Assembly (NCBI GenBank): GCA_905235885.1 | Contig: CAJONM010000110.1 | Location: 1-18,494 of the forward strand | DNA: 18,494 bases | Direction of reading: 5' to 3' | Source of the DNA: an uncultured Clostridia bacterium | Lineage (GTDB): Bacteria; Bacillota; Clostridia; UBA1381 | In this document: in pieces, positions 8,348 to 14,971 of the stretch | Numbering within the stretch: position 1 is the stretch's first letter | Layout: the number at the start of each line of letters is the position of its first letter | The notes under the pieces: generated by a model | Database searches by the model: none | Told to the model about the DNA's origin: nothing | The model's input: the letters and a program-made list of their open reading frames with translations, nothing else | Translations under genes and position numbers: made by a program

Positions 8348-8869
8348 ATGGCAACAAAAAAGTCAGCCGCAAATTCGGGGATGGGCATAAATATAATAAT
8401 GGTAGCTATTATAGCTGTTGTATTTATACTTGGCGCGTATGCAGTTTATACGACGATATCTGGCAATGTAAAGGAGAACAATCTTGAGTCATACAATGCG
8501 ACCATAGCCGAAAGAGCGGATACGCTCGGCATGGAAACAGGCGAGTTTCTGAAGATCTACGGACTTGCCGACAGCGGTTTAAAGGGCAGCGATAATGAGC
8601 AGCTTTTATATGAGAAGATGACGCTTGGCAATTATGTTAAATATGCTAAGGGTACTGCTCCGACGCTTGCAGAGCTTAAGGCATTCAAAGAGGCTGTTGA
8701 GCTTGATCAGGATGTCACTCTTGATACGACCGATCTTAATATCAAGTATCAGTATATGACATACTTAGACTCGCTTGAGCAGGAGACTGAGCAAACAGAG
8801 GAGACAAATGCAGTTGATATAGGCGAGGCGGAAACGGCAGACGAGACAGATGCCGGGCAGTCTGAATAA
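8348..8869 (+). CDS. Single-pass membrane protein of unknown function (first of pair)
   Basis: A 173-residue protein; AAGGAG (8332-8337) lies 10 bases before the ATG. A short Lys-containing N-terminus precedes one membrane helix (about 14-37), which predicts an inside N-terminus and an outside C-terminal domain. The outer domain has a helical module with ADTLGMETGEFLKIYGL (57-73), then MTLGNYVKYA (91-100), then a segment LAELKAFKEAVELDQDVTL (107-125). The last 30 residues are low-complexity and Glu/Thr/Asp-rich. The same modules occur in the next gene, 21 bases downstream, so the two are probably an operon of paralogues. No enzyme motif, cysteine or lipobox is visible. I do not recognise the family. 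The G-M-E-x-x-E-F-L-x-x-Y-G-L helix pattern resembles small helical modules seen in some membrane redox proteins, but that is only a resemblance. Confidence 0.82.
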   Translation: MATKKSAANSGMGINIIMVAIIAVVFILGAYAVYTTISGNVKENNLESYNATIAERADTLGMETGEFLKIYGLADSGLKGSDNEQLLYEKMTLGNYVKYAKGTAPTLAELKAFKEAVELDQDVTLDTTDLNIKYQYMTYLDSLEQETEQTEETNAVDIGEAETADETDAGQSE

Positions 8870-8890
8870 AAAGAAAAGGAGTATCCTATC

Positions 8891-9856
8891 ATGAATGAAG
8901 AAGAGAAGATATTAACGGGTGATGAAGCCGTCAACGACGCTCCCCAAGAAGCGGAGGAAGTGACGGAAGCGGCTGAGGTAACAGAGACAGTCCCTGAAAA
9001 GCCGGAGGTTGTCGGGGAGATCTCGGAAGCGGCACAAGCAGTTCAAGAGGCTGTCGAGGCCGAAGAAGAACCGGCAGAAGCAGAATATGAGGGTGAAGTA
9101 GCCGAAGACGGCCAAGAGCAGACACTTGCCGACAGCGAAGAAACCGCAGAGCCGACAGACGAAACAGCGGCTGATGAGGAATTGGTATCGGACGCCATTT
9201 TCGGACAGCCGACGGATAAGAGTAAGCCTATGTCAAAGGCGGCGATAGCAGCAATAGTCGTATGCGCCGTTATCATAGTTGCACTGCTTGCGACGGTATA
9301 TATCAAGTTTTTCGCAATTGGCAACAAGTACACAAAGGATTACCTTGATATAGACGGCAGAACGGCGGCTGATATAGCCGACTCTATGGGCATGGAATAT
9401 GAGGAATTTCTTGAATACTACGGTCTGCCGAAGGATCTTCCCAAGGACACCAATGCAAATGCAACGGAATATACGATCCCTGTAGGCAAGTATGTAGAGC
9501 TTACAGGCTCCGATTTTGCATATGTCAAAGAGCTTTTGGGCTGGGATGACAGCATAACGGAGGATATGACATGGGGCGAGGCGATAGATCAGACAAAGCT
9601 CACATATTATGTTGGTGAGGATCAGCTTGAAAGCTTCAAGGCATATTATGAGCTTGACGACAGCATAACGGGTGAAAACACATGGGGCGACATCAGACAT
9701 CAATATGAGCTGAAAATGAGACAGTCCTATGAGGAGCAGAAAGCGGCTGAGGAGAGCGAAGGCGAAAATGCCGAGCAGGCCGAAGAAGCGGCAGATGGCG
9801 AAGCTGAAAAAACAGAGGACAGCGACGCCGAGAAGGCTGCCGAAAAAGCGGAATAA
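8891..9856 (+). CDS. Acidic single-pass membrane protein of unknown function (second of pair)
   Basis: A 321-residue protein; AAGGAG (8876-8881) lies 9 bases before the ATG. Residues 1-105 are a very acidic Glu/Ala/Thr low-complexity region, followed by Lys-containing KSKPMSK and one membrane helix (about 117-138). By the positive-inside rule the acidic N-terminus is cytoplasmic and the C-terminal half external. The outer part has ADSMGMEYEEFLEYYGL (163-179), 11 of 17 identical to the motif in the preceding gene. IPVGKYVEL (197-205) and two tandem repeats follow: YVKELLGWDDSITEDMTWGE (211-230) and a related one at about 247-266 with YELDDSITGENTWGD. The last 40 residues are again Glu/Ala-rich. 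There is no signal for catalysis. Repeated small helical modules flanked by charged disordered tails suggest a binding or scaffold role at the membrane; this is inference only. Confidence 0.82.
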   Translation: MNEEEKILTGDEAVNDAPQEAEEVTEAAEVTETVPEKPEVVGEISEAAQAVQEAVEAEEEPAEAEYEGEVAEDGQEQTLADSEETAEPTDETAADEELVSDAIFGQPTDKSKPMSKAAIAAIVVCAVIIVALLATVYIKFFAIGNKYTKDYLDIDGRTAADIADSMGMEYEEFLEYYGLPKDLPKDTNANATEYTIPVGKYVELTGSDFAYVKELLGWDDSITEDMTWGEAIDQTKLTYYVGEDQLESFKAYYELDDSITGENTWGDIRHQYELKMRQSYEEQKAAEESEGENAEQAEEAADGEAEKTEDSDAEKAAEKAE

Positions 9857-9898
9857 TAAAATAAGGGGCTGTACAACGCACAGCCCCTTATTTTATTA
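9854..9898. terminator. Bidirectional terminator shared with ridA, containing both stop codons
   Basis: A perfect 19-bp stem (9854-9872 with 9880-9898) has a GGGGCTG core, A/T-rich outer ends giving U-tracts in both directions, and a 7-base loop. The stop codon of the upstream plus-strand gene (9854-9856) and that of minus-strand ridA (9896-9898) are the two ends of the stem. Confidence 0.93.
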
Positions 9899-10267
9899 AA
9901 AAGCGGCTATCGCCTCAACCTCAAGCAGCACATCCTTTGGCAGCCGCGCCACTTCAACGCATGAACGCGCAGGGAAGGGCGGCGTAAAGAACTTGGCGTA
10001 TATTTCGTTTATTGTCGCAAAATCGTTCATATCCTTTATAAAAACGGTTGTTTTTACGACCTTATCAATACTTGAGCCGGAGGCTTCGATCAGGTTTTTC
10101 AGGTTTTTCAGAGCCTGCTCCGCCTGCTCCTCCACAGTTGCGGCAATAGTGCCTGTTTCGGGATCTACAGGTATCTGTCCCGAACAAAAAACCATATTGC
10201 CCGATACTATCGCCTGCGAATACGGACCGATCGCCGCAGGCGCATTGCTTGTTGAAATTTGCTTCAT
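9896..10267 (-). CDS. ridA: RidA family enamine/imine deaminase
   Basis: A 123-residue protein, typical for the YjgF/YER057c/UK114 family. Key features are IGPYSQAI (13-20), VFCSGQIPVDPETG (26-39) and the signature FPARSCVEVARLPKD (98-112), in which R101 is the catalytic arginine, with E118 near the end. Trimeric RidA enzymes hydrolyse reactive 2-aminoacrylate and 2-iminobutanoate, released by PLP enzymes such as threonine dehydratase, to 2-oxoacids and ammonia. This protects PLP enzymes, including those of branched-chain amino acid synthesis. The start is set by GGAGGT (10276-10281), 8 bases away. It is transcribed away from leuA, so there is functional proximity but no shared transcript. 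Confidence 0.95.
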   Translation of the reverse strand: MKQISTSNAPAAIGPYSQAIVSGNMVFCSGQIPVDPETGTIAATVEEQAEQALKNLKNLIEASGSSIDKVVKTTVFIKDMNDFATINEIYAKFFTPPFPARSCVEVARLPKDVLLEVEAIAAF

Positions 10268-10299
10268 AAATATCGACCTCCAATATATTTTATATGTTT

Positions 10300-10328
10300 A
10301 TTCTACTACATTTCCCAGCCTTTGGCAA
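10300..10328 (-). promoter_or_regulatory. Promoter candidate for ridA
   Basis: On the minus strand TTGCCA (10323-10328) and TAGAAT (10300-10305) are 17 bp apart, about 33 bp upstream of the ridA start codon. Confidence 0.5.
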
Positions 10329-10412
10329 TGGTCAAACTACACACCGAAAATATTGACAAATATTATAAATTTATTAAATTCCACAAATCCGCGCCGTAAA
10401 AGGTCAAAGCTA

Positions 10413-10441
10413 TTGACAAAAGGTGTCATTTGGTATAAAAT
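10413..10441 (+). promoter_or_regulatory. Sigma-A-type promoter of leuA
   Basis: A consensus -35 TTGACA (10413-10418) and TAAAAT (10436-10441) are 17 bp apart; an overlapping TATAAA at 10434 would give 15 bp. The leader is only about 28 bases, which leaves no room for a T-box or leader-peptide attenuator from this start site. A second TTGACA lies exactly 60 bp upstream (10353-10358) with a poor TAAATT -10 (10375-10380). Confidence 0.75.
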
Positions 10442-10475
10442 AATAAAATCTATAGACACGATAGGAGGGGCATTT

Positions 10476-12140
10476 ATGAATTATAAGAAATATACAAAGA
10501 TGTATCACCCTGTTCCTCTTGAGAACAGAGAGTGGTGCGGCAAGGAGATAACAAAGGCTCCGGTATGGTGCAGCGTTGACCTTCGTGACGGTAATCAGGC
10601 ACTATATTCCCCTATGACAATAGATGAAAAGATCGAATTTTTTGAATTTCTCGTAAAGCTGGGATTCAAGGAAATAGAGGTGGGATTTCCTGCCGCATCC
10701 GCGACCGAGTTTGATTTTCTGCGCCGTCTTATAGATGAAGACAGGATACCGGACGATGTTTATGTTCAGGTGCTTACTCAGGCGCGCGAGCATATAATCG
10801 ACAGAACGATAGAAGCTTTAAAGGGCGCGAAAAACGCAATAGTGCATTTGTATAATTCCACATCAACACTTCAAAGAGATGTGGTGTTCAATATGAGCAA
10901 GGACGAGGTAAAGCAGCTTGCCGTAGACGGGGCAAGACTCGTAAAGAGATTGGTGAGCGAAAAGCTTGACGGAAACATACGGTATGAGTATTCGCCCGAA
11001 AGCTTTACCTGCACCGAGCCGGATTATGCGGTAGAGGTAGTTGATGCGGTAAACGAGGTATTCGAGCCGTCGCCGGACAATAAGGTCATAATAAATCTGC
11101 CGTCTACGATAGAGGTCGCAACGGCGAATGTATATGCCGATCAGATAGAATACATGTGCAAAAAGCTTAAGAACCGCGCAAACCTCATAATAAGCGTTCA
11201 CGCTCATAACGATCGCGGCACAGGCGTTGCGTCAACGGAGCTTGCGCTGCTTGCAGGCGCGGACAGAGTGGAGGGCACGCTGTTCGGAAACGGTGAAAGA
11301 ACAGGAAATACCGATATTGTCACAGTCGCGCTCAATATGTTTGCCCAAGGTATCGACCCCAAGCTTGATCTGAGCCATATAGACGATGCGATAGCGATGT
11401 TTGAAAAGTGCAACAAAATGCCGATCCATGCCCGTCATCCGTATGCCGGAGATATGGCGTATGTCGCTTTTTCGGGTAGTCATCAGGACGCTATCAAAAA
11501 GAGCTTTGACAGATTTGAAACAAAGCCGGAAAATAAATGGGCCAACCCGTATCTGACGATAGACCCGTCCGATATAGGAAGAAAATACGAGCCTATCATG
11601 ATAAACAGCCAGAGCGGCAAGGGCGGCGTAAGCTATGTTATGCAGAACAAATACGGCTACGAGCTGCCGAAGAAAATGCTTACGGAGTTCTCGGCTGTTA
11701 TAAATGATATGTCCGACGCAAAGCATACGGTACTTGACAATGAAGAGATCCATCAGGCGTTCAAGGATATATATATGAACCTGAAAACGCCGATAAAGAC
11801 ATACTCATACAAATCCCGAAACAGCGAGACCTCGACGACTGTAGATGCCATGATCGAATATAAATCAAAGGTATCGTCGATATCGGGGAAGGGGAACGGC
11901 CCGCTTGACGCGCTGTGTGTGGGATTGCGGAAGTTCTTAGGGATAAACTTTGAGATATGCGACTACACCGAGCACGCGCTCGAACGCTCGTCTTCATCAA
12001 AAGCGGCGGCGTATATCGCGATCAAGGACTACGATGCCGACAAGAAAATATTCTGGGGCGTCGGCGTACATGAAAACATCAATACTGCATCCGTATATGC
12101 GCTTGTAAGCGCGGTGAATAGGATGCTCGATTTCGAGTAA
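10476..12140 (+). CDS. leuA: 2-isopropylmalate synthase, long (LeuA2-type) form
   Basis: A 554-residue enzyme catalysing the first committed step of leucine synthesis, condensation of acetyl-CoA with 2-oxoisovalerate. The ATG at 10476 follows AGGAGG (10463-10468) by 7 bases. The open frame runs further upstream, but that part is antisense to ridA and spans the promoter. The catalytic TIM barrel shows VWCSVDLRDGNQAL (R37, D38) and the metal-binding HAHNDRG (H242, H244), followed by GADRVEGTLFGNGERTGN. This matches the yeast/Mycobacterium-type subfamily rather than the E. coli type. The last 130 residues form a LeuA dimer/allosteric domain (IEYKSKVSSISGKGNGPLDA and AAAYIAIKDYDA), so feedback inhibition by leucine is expected. 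No other leu genes are in the window, so the gene appears to be monocistronic. Confidence 0.95.
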   Translation: MNYKKYTKMYHPVPLENREWCGKEITKAPVWCSVDLRDGNQALYSPMTIDEKIEFFEFLVKLGFKEIEVGFPAASATEFDFLRRLIDEDRIPDDVYVQVLTQAREHIIDRTIEALKGAKNAIVHLYNSTSTLQRDVVFNMSKDEVKQLAVDGARLVKRLVSEKLDGNIRYEYSPESFTCTEPDYAVEVVDAVNEVFEPSPDNKVIINLPSTIEVATANVYADQIEYMCKKLKNRANLIISVHAHNDRGTGVASTELALLAGADRVEGTLFGNGERTGNTDIVTVALNMFAQGIDPKLDLSHIDDAIAMFEKCNKMPIHARHPYAGDMAYVAFSGSHQDAIKKSFDRFETKPENKWANPYLTIDPSDIGRKYEPIMINSQSGKGGVSYVMQNKYGYELPKKMLTEFSAVINDMSDAKHTVLDNEEIHQAFKDIYMNLKTPIKTYSYKSRNSETSTTVDAMIEYKSKVSSISGKGNGPLDALCVGLRKFLGINFEICDYTEHALERSSSSKAAAYIAIKDYDADKKIFWGVGVHENINTASVYALVSAVNRMLDFE

Positions 12141-12144
12141 AATT

Positions 12145-12186
12145 AAAGGGTCTGTAAAAAAACCAAGTTTTTTACAGACCCTTTTT
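12145..12186. terminator. Bidirectional terminator between leuA and the hydrogenase gene
   Basis: A 17-bp perfect stem (12145-12161 with 12168-12184) with a 6-base loop ends in a T-run (12182-12186). The converging genes stop at 12140 and 12190. The inner stem is a run of A-T pairs; the GGGTCTGT core supplies stability. Confidence 0.9.
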
Positions 12187-12189
12187 CTA

Positions 12190-13629
12190 TCATATTTCAG
12201 CATCAGCTATGGCTCCCAAAATGGTTTTTTCGGTTGCCGCCTTGCTGTGCTTATCAACCAATATTCTGTTCCTCGCATCGTGCGTTACGCAGCCTGCGCC
12301 GCCTATACATCCGCCTATGCAAGCCATACCTTCGATAAAGTTTTCTTTGAGGGCATTTTTGCTCTTTTTCAGCAGTACCTTGCGGCATTCTTCTATGCCG
12401 TCACAGGAGATCGCATTCAGTTCAAAATCCTCAAGACCTTGCTCTTTAAGTCCTTCAACGACCGCCTCCGCCAGACCGCCGCAATGGGCGAATATCCTTC
12501 CGAAATACGACGCTCCGGAAAGCTCGCTTTCTTCAAGCTCGTTGAGGTCTATATCGCGGCTGCTGAACATTGCCTGCAGCTCCTCAAATGTTATCGCGCT
12601 GTCAACATACGGCTTTACGCTGTCAAGCTGCACTTCCATTTTCTTTGCGGTGCATGGACCGATAAATACCACTTTCGCATCCGGCTTGCGGCTTTTTATA
12701 TATGCCGCGACAGTCGCCATAGGCGACAGGTTGTGCGAAACGAACGGCACGAGATCAGGGAATGACTTTTTTATGTATGAAACGAATGCCGGACAGCAGG
12801 AGCTGGTAAGAAATTCCTTTTCCGCAAGCTCCTTCGACTCCGCCTTTGCGACCATATCTGCGCCCAACGCAGCTTCCGTCACCTTATAGAAACCAAGCTT
12901 TTTAAGACCCGTTACCACCTGACCGAGCTTTGCGTGTGTAAATTGGCTCGATATAGACGGGGCAACAACGGCGTAGACCTGATATTTCCGGTTATTGTCG
13001 CTGTATTTTATCATATCGATAACATCAAGAATGAACGATTTATCGGTGATCGCGCCGAACGGACATTGATAAACGCACGCGCCGCATGAAATACACTTTT
13101 CGTTGTCGATTATAGCGGCATCGTCATCATCAAATGATATGGCGTTTATCTTGCATGCGCTCTGGCACGGTCTTTTTCTGTTGACGATAGCCGAGAACGG
13201 GCAGACCTGCGCGCACATACCGCATTCGACGCATTTTGATTTGTCGATGTGTGCCGTATGATTATGGTCAAAATATATCGCGCCGCGCTTGCACGCCGCT
13301 TCGCATCTGTGGGAAAGACAGCTTCGGCACGAGTCTGATACTTCATATCCTGCCGACGGGCATCCGTCACAGGCGATGTCGACTACTTCTATTACATTCG
13401 GATTGCTCCTGTCGCCGCCCATCGCGATCCTTACACGCTCGCCGAGTATGGCGCGTTCCTTATATACGCAGCAGCGCATAGTCGGCTCTTTGCCCGGAAC
13501 TATCATTTTCGGAATGTCGAGCAGTTTTTCTGTCAAGGTACCTTCCCATGCGTTCCTTCCGACTTCAGACAGAACACGATATTTAAGGTACTGGACCTTG
13601 GTGTCAAATTTAATATCGGTGTGATCCAT
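12190..13629 (-). CDS. Monomeric [FeFe] hydrogenase, probably group B
   Basis: The protein has 479 residues, with GAGGGGAG (13637-13644) 7 bases before the ATG. The N-terminal half binds several [4Fe-4S] clusters, with cysteine groups CRSCLSHRCEAAC (101-113), CVECGMCAQVC (133-143), CQSAC (155-159) and CISCGACVYQC (179-189). The C-terminal half has the three H-cluster motifs: TSSCCPAF (275-282), GPCTAKKME (324-332) and EGMACIGGCIGGAG (433-446). They include both adjacent cysteines (C278, C279). The wording TSSCC, GPC rather than MPC, and GAG at the end differs from group A enzymes and fits group B, thought to be ferredoxin-linked hydrogen-evolving enzymes of anaerobes. No NADH or flavin partner subunit and no hydE/F/G maturase gene is in the window. 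Group assignment is from motif wording only. A regulatory role is less likely, since no PAS or kinase domain is attached. Confidence 0.9.
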   Translation of the reverse strand: MDHTDIKFDTKVQYLKYRVLSEVGRNAWEGTLTEKLLDIPKMIVPGKEPTMRCCVYKERAILGERVRIAMGGDRSNPNVIEVVDIACDGCPSAGYEVSDSCRSCLSHRCEAACKRGAIYFDHNHTAHIDKSKCVECGMCAQVCPFSAIVNRKRPCQSACKINAISFDDDDAAIIDNEKCISCGACVYQCPFGAITDKSFILDVIDMIKYSDNNRKYQVYAVVAPSISSQFTHAKLGQVVTGLKKLGFYKVTEAALGADMVAKAESKELAEKEFLTSSCCPAFVSYIKKSFPDLVPFVSHNLSPMATVAAYIKSRKPDAKVVFIGPCTAKKMEVQLDSVKPYVDSAITFEELQAMFSSRDIDLNELEESELSGASYFGRIFAHCGGLAEAVVEGLKEQGLEDFELNAISCDGIEECRKVLLKKSKNALKENFIEGMACIGGCIGGAGCVTHDARNRILVDKHSKAATEKTILGAIADAEI

Positions 13630-13662
13630 ATTTTTGCTCCCCTCGTATAATATGCTATATAA

Positions 13663-13691
13663 ATCATATCATAAAATGACGAAAAAGGCAA
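13663..13691 (-). promoter_or_regulatory. Promoter candidate for the hydrogenase gene
   Basis: On the minus strand TTGCCT (13686-13691) and TATGAT (13663-13668) are 17 bp apart, 34 bp before the start codon. A second, overlapping TATGAT occurs at 13668-13673. The element lies in the 83-bp gap after lgt, so the hydrogenase need not depend on lgt readthrough. No terminator is visible in that gap. Confidence 0.5.
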
Positions 13692-13712
13692 TAGTTTTTT
13701 AGAAGATTATGT

Positions 13713-14528
13713 TTAAATTGACGAAATTGACTTAAAGTATTCCTTATCCGATTTTGTGACATATCTCAGCAATACAAGAGAGACTATTATCAGCACGGCG
13801 GAGACCGCCTGAGATATGCCGAGCCTGCCGGGGATAAGATAGAGGATGTAATCCGGATCGCGCATTCCCTCCAATATCAGCCGTCCCAGTGCGTACCAAA
13901 AAATATATATGGAGAATATTTGCCCGTTTTTTGTTTTTCTGTCGCGTATAAAGAGCAGGAACGCAATGCCGAGAAAATTCCACGCCGACTCATACAGAAA
14001 AAGGGGTGTGACAGGATCGCCGCCGTTTATGCTCATTCCGAATACGGATGAGGTGACCTTTCCGTACACCTCGCAGTTTGTGAAGTTGCCCCATCTGCCG
14101 ATCGCCTGACCGAGCAGCAATCCGACGCAGCATACATCAAACGCGTTAAATATATTTATCTTTTTCGCGCGGCAATAGATGACGGTAGACAATATCGCTC
14201 CTATGATACCGCCGTATATGGCAAGTCCGCCCTCCCATATCTTAAAAATGCCCATAATATCTCCGCGGAACTCATCGAATGAAAAAAGCACATAATATAT
14301 CCGTGCGCCCAATATTCCGGCAAGTATGCCGTACAGGGCGATGTCCCATACATGATCTTTTTTTATGCCTCGCTTTTCGCATCCGGCGCTTGCAAGAAGA
14401 AGCCCCAAAGCAAATCCCGAAAGGATTATGAGAGCGTACCAGTATATGCCTTTGCTGCCTATATAAAACGCTACGGGCGACACCGAGAGCGTTACCCCGA
14501 AAGCCGGAAATGAGATGATATTTACCAT
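13713..14528 (-). CDS. lgt: Prolipoprotein diacylglyceryl transferase
   Basis: A 271-residue multi-pass membrane enzyme that moves diacylglycerol from phosphatidylglycerol to the lipobox cysteine of prelipoproteins, the first step of lipoprotein maturation. The family signature GRWGNFTNCEVYG (144-156) is intact, as are Y30/Y31 near the first helix and the GRLILEGMRDPDY segment (215-227), matching essential R and E of the E. coli enzyme. Seven hydrophobic segments are apparent. At the position of E. coli H103 (GG-x-x-x-H-G-G) this protein reads GGLAIYGG, with tyrosine Y105. AAGGAG (14537-14542) lies 8 bases before the ATG. It is divergent from mraZ, sharing a 443-bp intergenic region. Confidence 0.95.
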   Translation of the reverse strand: MVNIISFPAFGVTLSVSPVAFYIGSKGIYWYALIILSGFALGLLLASAGCEKRGIKKDHVWDIALYGILAGILGARIYYVLFSFDEFRGDIMGIFKIWEGGLAIYGGIIGAILSTVIYCRAKKINIFNAFDVCCVGLLLGQAIGRWGNFTNCEVYGKVTSSVFGMSINGGDPVTPLFLYESAWNFLGIAFLLFIRDRKTKNGQIFSIYIFWYALGRLILEGMRDPDYILYLIPGRLGISQAVSAVLIIVSLVLLRYVTKSDKEYFKSISSI

Positions 14529-14581
14529 ACAGAATGCTCCTTATGAATGTTGTATAAAAATGGTGTAACAGCCGTGAAAAA

Positions 14582-14610
14582 TTTGTAAACAAATTGAAAT
14601 ATTTTTACAA
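14582..14610 (-). promoter_or_regulatory. Promoter candidate for lgt
   Basis: On the minus strand TTGTAA (14605-14610) and TACAAA (14582-14587) are 17 bp apart, about 54 bp before the lgt start. The surroundings are A/T-rich, so chance matches are likely. Confidence 0.4.
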
Positions 14611-14618
14611 AAAATGTG

Positions 14619-14647
14619 TTTACAAATTGTAACATATGTGATATAAT
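14619..14647 (+). promoter_or_regulatory. Distal promoter upstream of mraZ
   Basis: TTTACA (14619-14624) and a perfect TATAAT (14642-14647) are 17 bp apart. A TTACAA-A-TTGTAA palindrome (14620-14632) covers the -35 box and could be an operator. Transcripts from here would have a leader of about 320 bases before mraZ. Confidence 0.55.
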
Positions 14648-14708
14648 TTATATATGGCTACAACATATTGTGTTTTCCTATTGCAGAAGAAACAAAATAT
14701 GCTTACCG

Positions 14709-14731
14709 ATTATCTCATATGCTGAGATAAT
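14709..14731 (+). other. Perfect 9-bp hairpin in the mraZ distal leader
   Basis: ATTATCTCA (14709-14717) pairs with TGAGATAAT (14723-14731) around a TATGC loop. No U-run follows, so it is not a standard terminator. The CTCATAT in its left arm and loop (14714-14720) can alternatively pair with ATATGAG at 14741-14747. Confidence 0.4.
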
Positions 14732-14827
14732 TATAACCTAATATGAGAAATTTTACAAGAGTTTTTTTCAAATCGCAATTATTTAAAAATATATTTGAAA
14801 AAATTTGTAAAAATTTCAAAAAAAGGG

Positions 14828-14856
14828 TTGCGTTTTCCCATAGATTGTTGTATAAT
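14828..14856 (+). promoter_or_regulatory. Proximal promoter of the mraZ (dcw) operon
   Basis: TTGCGT (14828-14833) and a perfect TATAAT (14851-14856) are 17 bp apart. A-tracts lie immediately upstream. Predicted start is near 14863, just before the GGAG repeats. Confidence 0.75.
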
Positions 14857-14865
14857 ATGAATTGT

Positions 14866-14891
14866 TGGGAGCAGATTGGAGTAAATGGGAG
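14866..14891 (+). promoter_or_regulatory. Probable MraZ operator: three GGAG repeats, 10-bp period
   Basis: GGGAG (14867-14871), TGGAG (14877-14881) and GGGAG (14887-14891) repeat exactly every 10 bp, directly downstream of the proximal -10 box. MraZ of E. coli is known to bind direct TGGG-type repeats with 5-bp spacers in its own promoter region, which have the same period and similar sequence. Confidence 0.55.
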
Positions 14892-14971
14892 TAAAAAGAC
14901 CTCATTTGTAACAATATTACATCCCGATTACCCATATTAAATACATACAGAATGGGAAGGCGGTGATATAT

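Larger units (their letters stand above)
14529..14971. other. Divergent lgt/mraZ intergenic control region
   Basis: This 443-bp A/T-rich region has no convincing gene. From left to right it contains the lgt ribosome site and a weak lgt promoter (14582-14610), a plus-strand promoter (14619-14647), a perfect hairpin (14709-14731), phased A-tracts (about 14785-14824), the proximal mraZ promoter (14828-14856), a GGAG repeat with 10-bp period (14867-14891) and the mraZ ribosome site (14958-14967). Confidence 0.8.

Noticed and set aside
9993..10475. Upstream extension of the leuA frame
   Set aside because: It runs antisense through ridA and across the leuA promoter. The ATG at 10476 has an ideal AGGAGG and begins at the conserved N-terminal region of the family.
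10268..10475. T-box or attenuator in front of leuA
   Set aside because: No terminator hairpin or T-box-like sequence is present, and the predicted leader is about 28 bases.
14743..14940. 65-codon open frame in the mraZ leader
   Set aside because: There is no ribosome site, it is rich in Lys/Phe from A/T-rich DNA, and it overlaps the proximal promoter and the repeat operator.
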